Source: Citromicrobium sp. JLT1363 (lineage in GTDB: Bacteria; Pseudomonadota; Alphaproteobacteria; Sphingomonadales; Sphingomonadaceae). From it: a DNA stretch of 64,000 bases. Position numbers and translations under genes: made by a program. Positions 52,698-61,882 of the stretch are shown in pieces (positions within the stretch are counted from its first letter, which is position 1; each line of letters opens with the position of its first letter). The stretch lies in assembly GCF_000186705.1 (NCBI RefSeq), contig NZ_AEUE01000010.1, positions 1 through 64,000 on the forward strand, in the 5' to 3' direction. The notes below the pieces were generated by a model. It was not told the DNA's origin. It made no database searches and worked only from the letters and a program-made list of their open reading frames with translations.

Positions 52698-54206
52698 TCA
52701 CTCGCCGCGGCCCCGAATGCCGGCCACGGCCAGGGCAATCCCGAGCGCAAGAACGGAACCGTCAACTGCGGTCGGCACGATGCCTTTCACCCCGTGCTCC
52801 ACCAGCCACAGGCCGGCCGCGACGACCAGACAAGTGCCCGAGCCCAGCAGGAGCCGGGGATACAGCACGCTCGCACGGGCCGGCAGGGAAAGAAACAGCG
52901 CGAACGCGGCCGCCCATCCGCCAAGACAGGCGGCCAGCGCCAACTCACCAAGGCCGCTTGCCGCAACAAGCGTGGCCGCCGATAGTCCGAGAGTCAGCCC
53001 TGCGGTCATGCCTTGCCAGGCAGCGTTCAGACGCGGGACCGGACGCCCCTGCTGCCGCCGCCGGGCGAACCAGATTTTCATCCCCGAACTGGTCACCCAG
53101 GTCAGGGCCAGCGCCATTACGAAATAGAGCAGCTTCACCGGATAGCCGCCGAAAGTGCCGTAATGCAGCGGCTGGAGCATCGCCAACGCTCTGATGCCGC
53201 CCGGCGCTCCCGCCCCGCCATAGGATTCGATGAACGCTCCCGAGTTCCGGAAGATCAGCGACTGGCTCTGGTCCAGCAGACGCTTGTCCAGCACGTTGAC
53301 CGTCGTCACCCCGCCCGCGTTGGCCGGTTTTTGCACGACCAGCAATTCGACGGGCCGACCGTCTGTGCGGGCGGTTTCCACCATCGACGCGATCAGGGGG
53401 AATTCTTCGAGTGCACGTCCCTCCACCGGCATCGGCCCCTGGATGCTGGCCAGAGCGCGCTCCTGATCGCCCTCGTACGCGATCATGGCCACGGCCCCCA
53501 CGATCAGCCCGGCAAGACCGAGAAAGCCGCCGGTGAAGGTAAGCACGAGATGGAACGGAAGCCCCCAGACGGACAGGCGGTTGTGCACGTCGGTCCAGGC
53601 GGTTCGCTTGTTGCGGTCCACGCGCAGCTTGAAGGCATCCTTGAAAATCGTCGGGTGGGCCAGGATTCCCGAAATGACGAGGCTGAACATGCACACGCCA
53701 AGCAGCCCGACAAGATAGCGCCCCCAGGGCGTGGGCAGATGCAGGGCGACGTGCAGTTCCTCGATCAAATGAGCGAGCGGCGCCTCTGCCTTTCCGAGAA
53801 GCGCGCCGGTCTGCGGGTCCGCTATCCAGTTGGTCTGCTGGAAGTTTCCCTGCTCGTCGGTTTCGTTGAGCCGCACGAGCAAGGCAGGCGCAAACTCGCT
53901 CGGCCCATAGGCCACGAGGCTGTCCAGATCCCCATCGGGGTCTCTTGCGGCATATGCTCCTTCCAGTGCGTTCTGATAGACCTCGCCGCTCACGGAAGCG
54001 ACGGTCGGTGCCCACGCATTCTCCCACAGTTCGATCTCGTGGGCGAAGACCGTGAAGGCTCCGGTCAGAGACACGATGTAGATCAGCGCAGCGAAGGCAA
54101 GGCCCAGGATCGAATGGGATTCGATCATCCGTGCCACGAAGCGGCTGTTGCCGGCCTTGCGCGGTGTGTTCGCTTGCGCGTCCAGTGCAGTTTCCGGGTC
54201 GGTCAT
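52698..54206 (-). CDS. PepSY-associated membrane protein, iron-uptake type
   Basis: A 502-residue inner-membrane protein of the PepSY_TM type. The first helix (HSILGLAFAALIYIVSLTGAFTVF) starts near residue 30; further helices lie near 165-185, 215-250, 370-390 and 410-500. Typical PepSY_TM features are the ELHVALHLPTPWGRYLVGLL segment and WTDVHNRLSVWGLPFHLVL, with conserved histidines. Such proteins accompany siderophore receptors and may reduce or release iron in the periplasm. The start MTDPETAL overlaps the preceding gene's stop by four bases; the longer frame upstream is rejected. Confidence 0.83.
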   Translation of the reverse strand: MTDPETALDAQANTPRKAGNSRFVARMIESHSILGLAFAALIYIVSLTGAFTVFAHEIELWENAWAPTVASVSGEVYQNALEGAYAARDPDGDLDSLVAYGPSEFAPALLVRLNETDEQGNFQQTNWIADPQTGALLGKAEAPLAHLIEELHVALHLPTPWGRYLVGLLGVCMFSLVISGILAHPTIFKDAFKLRVDRNKRTAWTDVHNRLSVWGLPFHLVLTFTGGFLGLAGLIVGAVAMIAYEGDQERALASIQGPMPVEGRALEEFPLIASMVETARTDGRPVELLVVQKPANAGGVTTVNVLDKRLLDQSQSLIFRNSGAFIESYGGAGAPGGIRALAMLQPLHYGTFGGYPVKLLYFVMALALTWVTSSGMKIWFARRRQQGRPVPRLNAAWQGMTAGLTLGLSAATLVAASGLGELALAACLGGWAAAFALFLSLPARASVLYPRLLLGSGTCLVVAAGLWLVEHGVKGIVPTAVDGSVLALGIALAVAGIRGRGE

Positions 54207-54745
54207 AGCGCCAGATACAGCCCAGCAAACACGGTGAAGACGACGATTGGTGCGCCCAGCACGCGGAAGAGCCTCAGGTCGGCAGTCGCGTGCAGCGCGC
54301 CGAGGGCCCAGACCGCGGGGACGACGAAGCCCCCCATCATCAGGCGATTGACCTCCTCCCACGGCAGCTTGGTGGCCAGCACCGCACTGACCGAAAGCGA
54401 AGCCGCAAGGTAAAGCGGGCCAGCCGCAACCAGGCGCAGCGCCAGGCCCAGCTTGCCACCGCGCGCTGCCCTGGTCCTGCTCTTGCGCGAACGCGCGACC
54501 GGAGTGCCGATCTGCCGGGCAGTCAGCAAACGCGGCACAAGGAGAACGTAGGCGACCAGCGAGACCGACAAGAATGCGCGGCTAATCCCGAGGGCCGCGC
54601 CAGAGCCGGAGACGAACGCCGCGACCGACGCGGCCAACAAGGCCAGGCCGATGACGAACAGCGGTCCCGGAGCCACCCCGGAGCGCGCCCTCGACCAGGC
54701 GTACAGGCCGGCGAACTGGGCTCCAATTCCTGCAAGGGCGAGCAT
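54203..54745 (-). CDS. Small membrane protein of the TonB receptor/PepSY operon
   Basis: A 180-residue membrane protein with about five hydrophobic segments (residues 1-15, 25-50, 55-72, 100-125, 135-175) and a basic loop SRKSRTRAARGGK near residue 87. It lies between the receptor gene (16 bases upstream) and the PepSY gene (four-base overlap), the place where similar iron-uptake operons carry small DUF-type membrane proteins. No catalytic motif is visible; function unknown beyond the operon link. Confidence 0.7.
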   Translation of the reverse strand: MLALAGIGAQFAGLYAWSRARSGVAPGPLFVIGLALLAASVAAFVSGSGAALGISRAFLSVSLVAYVLLVPRLLTARQIGTPVARSRKSRTRAARGGKLGLALRLVAAGPLYLAASLSVSAVLATKLPWEEVNRLMMGGFVVPAVWALGALHATADLRLFRVLGAPIVVFTVFAGLYLAL

Positions 54746-54761
54746 GAGCGCGGCGTGCCCC

Positions 54762-56963
54762 CTAGAAGTCTACGTCGAGCCGGACTGCGACGGTGCGCGG
54801 ATCGCCCAGCCGGGCCACTTCGTCACCCGGAACCGAGAAATTGACGAAAGAGTAGTATTGCGCGTCGAGCGCGTTGCGCACGTATGCGCTCAACCGGAAG
54901 TTCCGCCACGCGAAGCCGAGGCGGGCATTGACCAGCACACGCTCGCAGCATTGGTTGACCGCGAAATTCTCGGCCAGGGCATAGACGCTGGACTGGTAGC
55001 TCGCATCCACCCCTCCGAAAAATCCGTGGTCCGATCGATAGGCGACCCCGAGATTGCCCGACCATCTGGGGGCGAAGGGGAACCGATTGCCCTCGAAATT
55101 CTCCTGGTTGGATTCGCTTTGCGGCAGGCCCGGATCGAAATTGCCGTTGGGAAAGTCGTCGAATTCGGTGAAGGAATAGCCGACGCCGCCGTAAATCTCG
55201 AACGCGTCGGTCACATCGAAGGAAAGATCGGTCTCGAAACCGTAAAGCGTCGATTCCCCCGCATTCACCGTCCGCGCGAAGGTCGGGAAACCGGGGATGG
55301 GTTCGCTTACCTGCTGGTCCGTCCAGTCGGAGTAGAAGAGGTTGGAGTTCCAGCGCAGGCGTCCGTCCATCATCGTGGTTCGCGCTGCGAGTTCGTAGTT
55401 CCAGAGATATTCCGGATCGAAGGTGTTCACCGAACCGTCGATCACGCTGATTTCCCCGCCGCCCGCGCGGTAGGCGCGCTGCACGACGAAGGAGAGGTTG
55501 GTATCCGGATCGAGATTCCAGCGCACACCGGCCTTGGGCAGCCAGGCATCGTAGGCTGCATCGATCGTGCTGGTTTCCGTGCCTAGCAGCGGGGCGAGAT
55601 AGCCGAACTGCGGAGGAAGAGGATCTACGGTGTCGGTGGTTGCGCTGGCGATATTGCGCAGCTCTTCGTTGTCGTACCGAAGGCCGAAAAGCAGATCGAA
55701 CCGGTCCGACAGGCGAAACTCGCCGTCTGCGAAAAAGGCGAAGTTTTCGGTTTCGTTATCCGTATCCGACACGCGCGAAATCAGGATGCTGGCGGGCAAG
55801 GCCGGATTCAGGATGGTGGCGGGCACGACGAAGCTGTCGGTAAAGCCGTCCTTGTTGGTGAAATAGTAGAACCCGGCCACCGCCGACAGGCGGTCGCCGA
55901 AGTACTTCAGTCGCAGCTCCTGCGACCAGGCCTCGTCGTCCCCCGTCCTGTCCAGCGCTGCGACGGGCGCTGGCGTGACGTCGAAGTCTTCCTGGCGAAC
56001 ATAATCGGTGTTCTGATAGGTCGTGATCGACTGCAGCTGGATCGCCGACGATACATCCCATGTGGCATTTACCGACTGGATGAAGGTATCCGTGCCCTCG
56101 AGCCCCGGGGTGTCGTACGCGACTTCGCGGACCACATCTTCGGCGGCAAGCGGGTTGCCCGGATTGCCGTTCGTGGGATCGAGGCTGTCTTCGCCGGCAA
56201 AGTTCTCCGTGTAGGAGGTGGTGGTGATGATCGAGAGATTGGCTGCCGGTTCGATCAGCAGCTTGAATCGGCCCGTTTTCAGTTCGGTCCTGTCGGCCTC
56301 GGCATCGAGGAAGGTGTTGTAGATGAAGCCGTCGCTTTCGCGGTAGTTCGCAGAGGCGCGGAAGGCCAGGAGGCCGTCGATGATCGGCCCACCGGCCGCA
56401 GCCGCGATCTGGCGCTGGCCGTTGTCGCCGATCTCGCCACGCAGGCGCGCATTCCATTCGTAGCCCGGATCACGCGTCCGCAGGTAGATCGCTCCCGCCA
56501 GCGCGTTGCGTCCGAAATTGGTCGATTGCGGGCCACGATAGACCTCGACCTGGCCGAGATCCCAGCTGTCGGTCGGGCCGAAGAACGTGGTTGAATTGCC
56601 GAGCGGGGAATCGTCGACATAGACCGTCAGCGTCGCCCCGTTGCCGCCAATGCCGCGCTGGTCGATACCGCGAATGGCAAAGCCCTGCTCGCCGAAGGCC
56701 GCTGTCACATTCGGGACCCGGGTAATAATGTCGTACAGATCGCTGACCGGTTCGCGTTCTATTTCCTCGCCGGTCGTGACATCGACGCTTGCCGTCACCT
56801 CCTGCAGGGACTGGTCGATCTTCTGCCCTTCGACAATGATGACGGATTGATAGTCCGAAGCCTGGGGATCGGGGCTTTCCCGATCACCGATGTCCGCAGT
56901 CTGAGCCGATGCCGCAGTGGCGAATGCGAAGGTCGATACCCCCAGAAGCAAGGCGAGGCGCAT
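54762..56963 (-). CDS. TonB-dependent receptor, probably for an iron complex
   Basis: A 733-residue receptor. Signal peptide MRLALLLGVSTFAFATAASA, TonB-box-like SVIIVEGQKI, plug domain with FAIRGIDQRGIGGNGATLTV and LGQVEVYRGPQSTNFGRNAL (about residues 45-165), and a barrel ending VAVRLDVDF with terminal Phe. It is first in an operon with the small membrane protein and PepSY protein, a layout typical of siderophore or heme uptake. A Fur-like inverted repeat lies 60-80 bases before the start, supporting iron control. Confidence 0.92.
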   Translation of the reverse strand: MRLALLLGVSTFAFATAASAQTADIGDRESPDPQASDYQSVIIVEGQKIDQSLQEVTASVDVTTGEEIEREPVSDLYDIITRVPNVTAAFGEQGFAIRGIDQRGIGGNGATLTVYVDDSPLGNSTTFFGPTDSWDLGQVEVYRGPQSTNFGRNALAGAIYLRTRDPGYEWNARLRGEIGDNGQRQIAAAAGGPIIDGLLAFRASANYRESDGFIYNTFLDAEADRTELKTGRFKLLIEPAANLSIITTTSYTENFAGEDSLDPTNGNPGNPLAAEDVVREVAYDTPGLEGTDTFIQSVNATWDVSSAIQLQSITTYQNTDYVRQEDFDVTPAPVAALDRTGDDEAWSQELRLKYFGDRLSAVAGFYYFTNKDGFTDSFVVPATILNPALPASILISRVSDTDNETENFAFFADGEFRLSDRFDLLFGLRYDNEELRNIASATTDTVDPLPPQFGYLAPLLGTETSTIDAAYDAWLPKAGVRWNLDPDTNLSFVVQRAYRAGGGEISVIDGSVNTFDPEYLWNYELAARTTMMDGRLRWNSNLFYSDWTDQQVSEPIPGFPTFARTVNAGESTLYGFETDLSFDVTDAFEIYGGVGYSFTEFDDFPNGNFDPGLPQSESNQENFEGNRFPFAPRWSGNLGVAYRSDHGFFGGVDASYQSSVYALAENFAVNQCCERVLVNARLGFAWRNFRLSAYVRNALDAQYYSFVNFSVPGDEVARLGDPRTVAVRLDVDF

Positions 56964-57022
56964 GGATTTCCCTGTTCATCCCGAGTCGTTGCGCGCGCCC
57001 TAGGACTACTTCCGGTGAATGT

Positions 57023-57043
57023 AAATGCGACTTACTAGCATTT
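57023..57043. promoter_or_regulatory. Fur-like inverted repeat before the iron-uptake operon
   Basis: AAATGC and GCATTT are perfect arms separated by nine bases, 60 bases before the receptor start on the - strand. The core TGCGACTTACTAGCA resembles alphaproteobacterial Fur boxes (TGCGA/TCGCA-like halves). A second, different palindrome at 57121 belongs to the divergent gene. Confidence 0.5.
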
Positions 57044-57120
57044 GCGAAAAGGCATCGCTGGAGACTGGACAGCGGTTTTTCCTCCGCTGCCTGCACGAGC
57101 CCCACCGGCACCCGCGCGAC

Positions 57121-57136
57121 TATCCCATATGGGATA
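57121..57136. promoter_or_regulatory. Palindrome site 1 (TATCCCA-TA-TGGGATA family)
   Basis: TATCCCATATGGGATA is a perfect 16-base palindrome followed by TTC. Its centre is about 70 bases before the ATG of the 280-residue secreted protein. The same motif and distance recur at 58508 and 63737. Confidence 0.7.
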
Positions 57137-57197
57137 TTCAACCCGCTCGCTCCGCACAGCATTCCCTGCCGACCATTCACAGCAAGGGATCGCTGCA

Positions 57198-58040
57198 ATG
57201 AAGCACTCAATCATGACTGCCATGGGCCTCGCGCTCGTGGCGACCTCCTTCACCGCACCTGCGGACGCCAATCCGTTCAAGCGGCTCAAGAACAAGGTCG
57301 AGGAGGTCAAGAAAGAGGTCGAGGAAGTGGAAGAGGCTGCCGATGCGGTAGGCGATATGGTCGACGCCGTGTCGGGCGATCGCCGGGTGGGTGGCCCGGT
57401 CATCGGATCGAATGGCCCCACCACCCGCACGCGCTACCCCAAGACCGCAAGCCACGGCGACTGGAAGGGCCGCGCACCGGCGGCTCCGGCGAAGTATGCC
57501 GGGATGACCCAGTGCGAGAATCTGAACCTGGGTAATGCCTTCATCGCAAAGGCGGGCGAATACACCTTCTCCAAGGGCCTCAACACGGAAACGCGCAGCG
57601 GCTTGATCGAACGCGAGCCCGTCCAGCCCAACGGCTGCACGCTGCCCGGCGTGGGCTCGGGCGACGTCATCTACGTCGAGGTCGACCGCGGCAACTTCAA
57701 CACGCACGAATACAACATGCAGTGCGTCTCCTTCGACGGAAGCCAGCAGTTGGATAGAGCGTGGGTCCCACCGACCAACAATTACACCGGCAAGGACGTG
57801 ATGCTGCACACGGGCAACAGCCTGGGCTACGAGCCGACGGCGACCGGGAGCAATTCCACGCGGTCCGGAGAGTACGATAAATGGCTGAAATCTCGCGGTC
57901 GGGAGATGATCACCTTCAACATGCCTTATCTGCACACGGACAAGGGCGGCACGGATTTCTACTGCCAGTACTATAACGACAAGACCGGCAAGAGCGCGGT
58001 CGCCTTTACCTATCGTCGCAGCCCGGTGGGCCGCCCCTGA
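57198..58040 (+). CDS. Secreted protein of unknown function (280 residues)
   Basis: Not recognised. Signal peptide MKHSIMTAMGLALVATSFTA with cleavage near ADA. Next comes a Lys/Glu/Val coiled-coil-like stretch (residues about 30-55, LKNKVEEVKKEVEEVEE), a linker, and a mature domain of about 190 residues with four cysteines (MTQCENLNL, PNGCTLPG, NMQCVSFDG, DFYCQYYND). The start has AAGGGA before it; the longer frame crosses the promoter. Palindrome site 1 lies in its promoter, which makes it a member of the proposed regulon. The 101-residue protein follows 78 bases later. Confidence 0.72.
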   Translation: MKHSIMTAMGLALVATSFTAPADANPFKRLKNKVEEVKKEVEEVEEAADAVGDMVDAVSGDRRVGGPVIGSNGPTTRTRYPKTASHGDWKGRAPAAPAKYAGMTQCENLNLGNAFIAKAGEYTFSKGLNTETRSGLIEREPVQPNGCTLPGVGSGDVIYVEVDRGNFNTHEYNMQCVSFDGSQQLDRAWVPPTNNYTGKDVMLHTGNSLGYEPTATGSNSTRSGEYDKWLKSRGREMITFNMPYLHTDKGGTDFYCQYYNDKTGKSAVAFTYRRSPVGRP

Positions 58041-58118
58041 AGCAGACAACCTCCTGCGCGGCGGCCCCCTACCCAACCCTTTTATCCGTCGCGCACACAC
58101 ATTTCACGGAGAGAAACC

Positions 58119-58424
58119 ATGCGTATTTTCATCGTCGCGAGCGCCGCGCTCCTCGCATTCGGAACAGCCCCCGCCGCCTATGCCCAATCGAGCGGCACCG
58201 AAGTGGCCAAGGACGGCGCCTGCCCCACCGGCTTCAGGGCGTCGGGTTCCAAATGCGTGTCGAGCAGCGGCAAGGTCGCCATCGTCAAGCTCGGCAGCTG
58301 CCCGAAGGGCTTCAAGGCGAGCGCGAACTACTGCGTCGGCGACAAGGGCGCCTATGCCGAAGTGCGCAGCGGCAGCTGCAAGAACGGGCTGAAGACCGCC
58401 GGCAAGTACTGCATCAAGGACTAG
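58119..58424 (+). CDS. Small cysteine-rich secreted protein (101 residues)
   Basis: Not recognised. Signal peptide with cleavage near AYA (residue 22). The mature part holds three short repeats, each with two cysteines: GACPTGFRASGSKCV, GSCPKGFKASANYCV and GSCKNGLKTAGKYCI. The basic residues and regular cysteines suggest a small disulfide-bonded periplasmic or extracellular protein. A purine-rich GGAGAGAAA precedes the ATG. A strong terminator follows, so it may end a transcript begun at the 280-residue gene; it has no palindrome of its own. Confidence 0.78.
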   Translation: MRIFIVASAALLAFGTAPAAYAQSSGTEVAKDGACPTGFRASGSKCVSSSGKVAIVKLGSCPKGFKASANYCVGDKGAYAEVRSGSCKNGLKTAGKYCIKD

Positions 58425-58450
58425 AAAGTCCTCACACAAGAAGGAACGGA

Positions 58451-58478
58451 GGGTCGGCAGCGATGCCGGCCCTTTTTT
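58451..58478 (+). terminator. Intrinsic terminator
   Basis: GGGTCGGCA and TGCCGGCCC pair fully (one G-T pair) around GCGA and are followed at once by six T. It lies 27 bases after the 101-residue gene and 30 bases before palindrome site 2. Confidence 0.9.
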
Positions 58479-58507
58479 GCTTGCTGAAAGGGCGAAAGAC
58501 GCCCGCG

Positions 58508-58525
58508 ATATCCCATGTGGGATAT
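58508..58525. promoter_or_regulatory. Palindrome site 2 (ATATCCCA-TG-TGGGATAT)
   Basis: Perfect 8-base arms around TG, followed by TCC. The centre is about 70 bases before the ATG of the PKD autotransporter. It lies just after an intrinsic terminator, so it belongs to the downstream promoter. Confidence 0.75.
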
Positions 58526-58586
58526 TCCGCTTCGCCGCCGGACTTTCCAAGCCCCCTGCCGGATCGCATCACGCAGGGGTCGAATC

Positions 58587-61500
58587 ATGTCTCAGTTTTC
58601 GAAGAATTTTCGTCGCGCGCTCGTACTGGGCGGGGTTTCCAGTCTCGCTCTGGGGACGCCGGCACAGGCAGCAACAGGCACTGCGCCAACCAATTTTACC
58701 TTTCGGAATAGCGGCAGCAACTGCGTCATTGATGCAACGTGGACCGTCACCGGCACCACCGACGATAATGGAAATAATATCGACTTCACTTCGATCGAAC
58801 TAACCGATGGCTCGGGCAATATGTTAGGTTCAACAGGCACCGGTACCTCCGTTGGATCGACGAGAACCCTCCAGGGTGGCTTCGGCGTTAACAGCCAGAC
58901 TACGGCTTCGGGGCCGATCTACATGGCGCAATACGACGTTGATGGGTCGAGCAATCGGCTAAGTCTATTGGGTCGCACCACCGTTGATCTTAATCAGATG
59001 GCTGCTGCCGGCGGTGCGTGCGCTACCCTCGCTGCAAATCTTTCTGCACCGGCCAACAATCCGCCGGTAGCCGATGCGGGCAACGACCAGAATGTCGCGC
59101 GAAACAGCATGGCGCAACTCGACGGCTCGGGTTCGAGAGATCCCGACGGCGACCCGCTGACCTATAGCTGGACGCAGACCAGCGGCCAGACGGTCACGCT
59201 GACCGGAGCGAACACGGCCACCCCCAGCTTTGCGGTGCCCAATGTCGACCGCCGGGGCGCGACCTACGTCTTTGAGCTCACCACCTCCGACCCCAGCGGC
59301 GCGACCGCGACCGATACCGTCCGGATCGTCGCCCCCGCCAACCAGCAGCCCAATCCGGATGCCGGCCCCGACCAGACCGTGCAGGGCGGCAGCACCGTGA
59401 CGCTGGACGGAAGCGGCACCACCGATCCCGAAGGCGATCCGATCACCTTTGACTGGGCGCAAAGCGGCGGGCCCACGGTCACGCTCAACAACCCGAACAG
59501 CGTCAGCCCCACCTTTGTCGCGCCCGCAGCGACGAACAGCCCGCAGGTGCTCGAATTCACGCTGGTCCCTGGAGACGGCGTGCCGAATCCGCCCAACGGC
59601 GTAATCAGTGTCGATACGGTCTCCATCACAATCCCCGCCGCACCCGTCAACGGCACCCCGACAGCCAATGCCGGTCCCGACCGCACTGTGCTTGGCGGGC
59701 AGACTGTCAACTTCGACTTCTCGCAGTCGAGCGATCCGGAGGGTGATCCCCTCACCTACAGCTTCGTGCAGATCAGCGGGCCGCAGGCGACCATCGTCAG
59801 CGCCGTCGGAGCCGGGGCGAGCATCGAGGCGCCGCCGACCGCAGCCAGCGCCCAGACGCTGGTCTTCGAACTGACCGTCAACGATGGCACTTCGAGCGAC
59901 ACCGACACGGTGACGGTGACGGTCGAGGCCAATCGTGCCCCGGTCGCCGATGCAGGGCCCGACCAGACGGCGCAGGGCGGCTCGGTCGTCATCCTCGATG
60001 GCACCGGATCGTCCGACGAAGGGCAGTTCACCTACACCTGGGTCCAGACCGGCGGCCCGACGGTGACCCTCGATAATGCCAACCTTGCCCGCCCGCGCTT
60101 CACCGCACCGGCAGGCCAGGCAACGGCGACCCCGATCACCTTCGAACTCACCATCGACGACGGGATTGCGACTGCGACCGATAGCGTTGTGGTCACGGTT
60201 GAAGCCAATACCGCCCCCGTTGCGGATGCGGGGGCCGATCAGGGCCCGATCGACAGCGGGCAGACCGTGACGCTGAACGCGACCGGGTCGAGCGATCCCG
60301 AGGGCGATACGCTGACCTACAGCTGGACGCAGGTTTCCGGGCCGAGCGTCGCGCTCAGCAATCCTTCGGCTGCGAACCCGAGCTTCACCGCGCCCGACGT
60401 CAATGGCCAGGAGAACCTCGTGTTCGAACTGGTGGTCAACGACGGGCAGGTGGATTCGCCTGCGGACAGCGTAACCATCGCCGTGCGCGGCCTCGGCACG
60501 ATTACCATCGTGCAGCAGGTCATCGGCGCGGACACCACCGTCGGCTATACCAGCACGGTGCCGGGCCTGCCTGCGAGCGCCACCACCAGCGGCGGGACGG
60601 CGACCATCGCGGCGACGGATATCGCCACAGGAAGCTACAGCTTCTCCGTGAACGACCTGCGGGCGCAGGGGTACGCCCTCACCGCGCTCGCCTGCAACGA
60701 TGGCGACAGCACCGTGTCGCTCGCCAATGCCAGTATCGCACTGGCCCTCTCGCCGAGCGAGGATCTGGTGTGCACGGTCACGCTGACCAATTCGCGCAGC
60801 GCCGCGCAGCAGGCGATCGGCGAGTTCATCGGCGGGCGCAACGCGCTGCTGCTGGCCAACCAGCCGGACCTGCAACGCCGCCTCGGCAGGCTGCGTGGCA
60901 GCCAGTCGGCCAGCGGATCGGCGCGGGTCGGTCAGCTGCCGGTCCCCGGCAGCCAGTACCTGCCCGCCCAGATCGAGATCGACCGGGCGAGCAAGTCGGT
61001 CACCACGAGCCTCGCCATGGCGAAGCAGGCGATGGGCCTCGGCGGATCGGACCGCTCGAAGCTCGACATCTGGGCCGAGGCCAGCGTTTCCGACGTGACG
61101 ATCGGACGCAACAAGGGCACGTTCGTGCTCGGCTATCTCGGGCTCGATTATCTCGCCACGGACGACATGCTGATCGGCGCGCTGGTCCAGATCGACGATT
61201 TCGACAACGAGGCATCGGGCCTGGGCGCCGCCCTCGCAGAAGGCCATGGCTGGATGGCCGGACCTTACGTGACGGCACGCCTTGCCGAGCGGTTGTACGT
61301 CGATCTGCGCGCAGCCTACGGGCGTGCGGACAACAGCGTGTCGCCGCTGGGGACCTTCGTGAGCGCGTTCGACACCGAACGCTTCCTGATCAGCGGCTCG
61401 GCCATCGGCGATGTGCCGCTCGGTGGCGGGTTCGGGATCTGGCCCGAAATCGGGGTCCGCTACATCAGCGAGGATGTGGAGGACTATGTCGATGCGCTGG

Positions 61501-61805
61501 GCGTTGCGATCCCGGGCACGCGGATCGACCAGGGCGAAGTCGCCTTCAGTCCGCGGCTGGCCTACCGCAAGACCTTCGCGAGCGGCTGGGCCATCGCACC
61601 CTTTGCCGAGATTGAGGGGCTGCTGACCTTTGGCAGCGATGCGTTCTCAGCGGTCGAGGACGGGCTGCGGGCGCGGCTCATGCTGGGGCTCGACGGCAGT
61701 GCGCCTGCCGGCCTGCGCTTCGGCGTGCGGGGCTTCTACGACGGGATCGGGGAGGACGAACTCGAAGCGCTGGGCGCCAGCGTCACGGTGGGCTTCAACT
61801 TCTGA
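58587..61805 (+). CDS. PKD-repeat autotransporter
   Basis: A 1072-residue surface protein. Signal peptide (cleavage near AQA, about residue 30), a short domain with SNCVIDATWTVTGTTDDNG, then five PKD/REJ-type beta-sandwich repeats between about residues 155 and 630. Each repeat shows PVADAGPDQT, VTLDGSGSSDPEGDPLTYSW and FELTVNDG-like stretches. A prealbumin-like domain follows (about 635-750, with LACNDGD and DLVCTVTL). The last 300 residues form a type V barrel ending VTVGFNF. AGGGG precedes the ATG. Such proteins usually serve adhesion; no protease motif is seen. It is preceded by palindrome site 2 and converges on the LuxR-hydrolase gene. Confidence 0.87.
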   Translation: MSQFSKNFRRALVLGGVSSLALGTPAQAATGTAPTNFTFRNSGSNCVIDATWTVTGTTDDNGNNIDFTSIELTDGSGNMLGSTGTGTSVGSTRTLQGGFGVNSQTTASGPIYMAQYDVDGSSNRLSLLGRTTVDLNQMAAAGGACATLAANLSAPANNPPVADAGNDQNVARNSMAQLDGSGSRDPDGDPLTYSWTQTSGQTVTLTGANTATPSFAVPNVDRRGATYVFELTTSDPSGATATDTVRIVAPANQQPNPDAGPDQTVQGGSTVTLDGSGTTDPEGDPITFDWAQSGGPTVTLNNPNSVSPTFVAPAATNSPQVLEFTLVPGDGVPNPPNGVISVDTVSITIPAAPVNGTPTANAGPDRTVLGGQTVNFDFSQSSDPEGDPLTYSFVQISGPQATIVSAVGAGASIEAPPTAASAQTLVFELTVNDGTSSDTDTVTVTVEANRAPVADAGPDQTAQGGSVVILDGTGSSDEGQFTYTWVQTGGPTVTLDNANLARPRFTAPAGQATATPITFELTIDDGIATATDSVVVTVEANTAPVADAGADQGPIDSGQTVTLNATGSSDPEGDTLTYSWTQVSGPSVALSNPSAANPSFTAPDVNGQENLVFELVVNDGQVDSPADSVTIAVRGLGTITIVQQVIGADTTVGYTSTVPGLPASATTSGGTATIAATDIATGSYSFSVNDLRAQGYALTALACNDGDSTVSLANASIALALSPSEDLVCTVTLTNSRSAAQQAIGEFIGGRNALLLANQPDLQRRLGRLRGSQSASGSARVGQLPVPGSQYLPAQIEIDRASKSVTTSLAMAKQAMGLGGSDRSKLDIWAEASVSDVTIGRNKGTFVLGYLGLDYLATDDMLIGALVQIDDFDNEASGLGAALAEGHGWMAGPYVTARLAERLYVDLRAAYGRADNSVSPLGTFVSAFDTERFLISGSAIGDVPLGGGFGIWPEIGVRYISEDVEDYVDALGVAIPGTRIDQGEVAFSPRLAYRKTFASGWAIAPFAEIEGLLTFGSDAFSAVEDGLRARLMLGLDGSAPAGLRFGVRGFYDGIGEDELEALGASVTVGFNF

Positions 61806-61828
61806 TCTTCCTCAAGGTCGCAAACAAC

Positions 61829-61864
61829 GGAAAGGGCGGCTTCCCGGCGAGGCTGCCCTTTTCC
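61829..61864. terminator. Bidirectional terminator between convergent genes
   Basis: GGAAAGGGCGGC pairs with GCTGCCCTTTTCC (one bulge, one wobble) in the 77-base gap between the PKD autotransporter and the LuxR-hydrolase gene. The A and T runs are built into the stem ends, suiting termination in both directions. Confidence 0.75.
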
Positions 61865-61882
61865 GATTCCTGTCCGCCCGCC

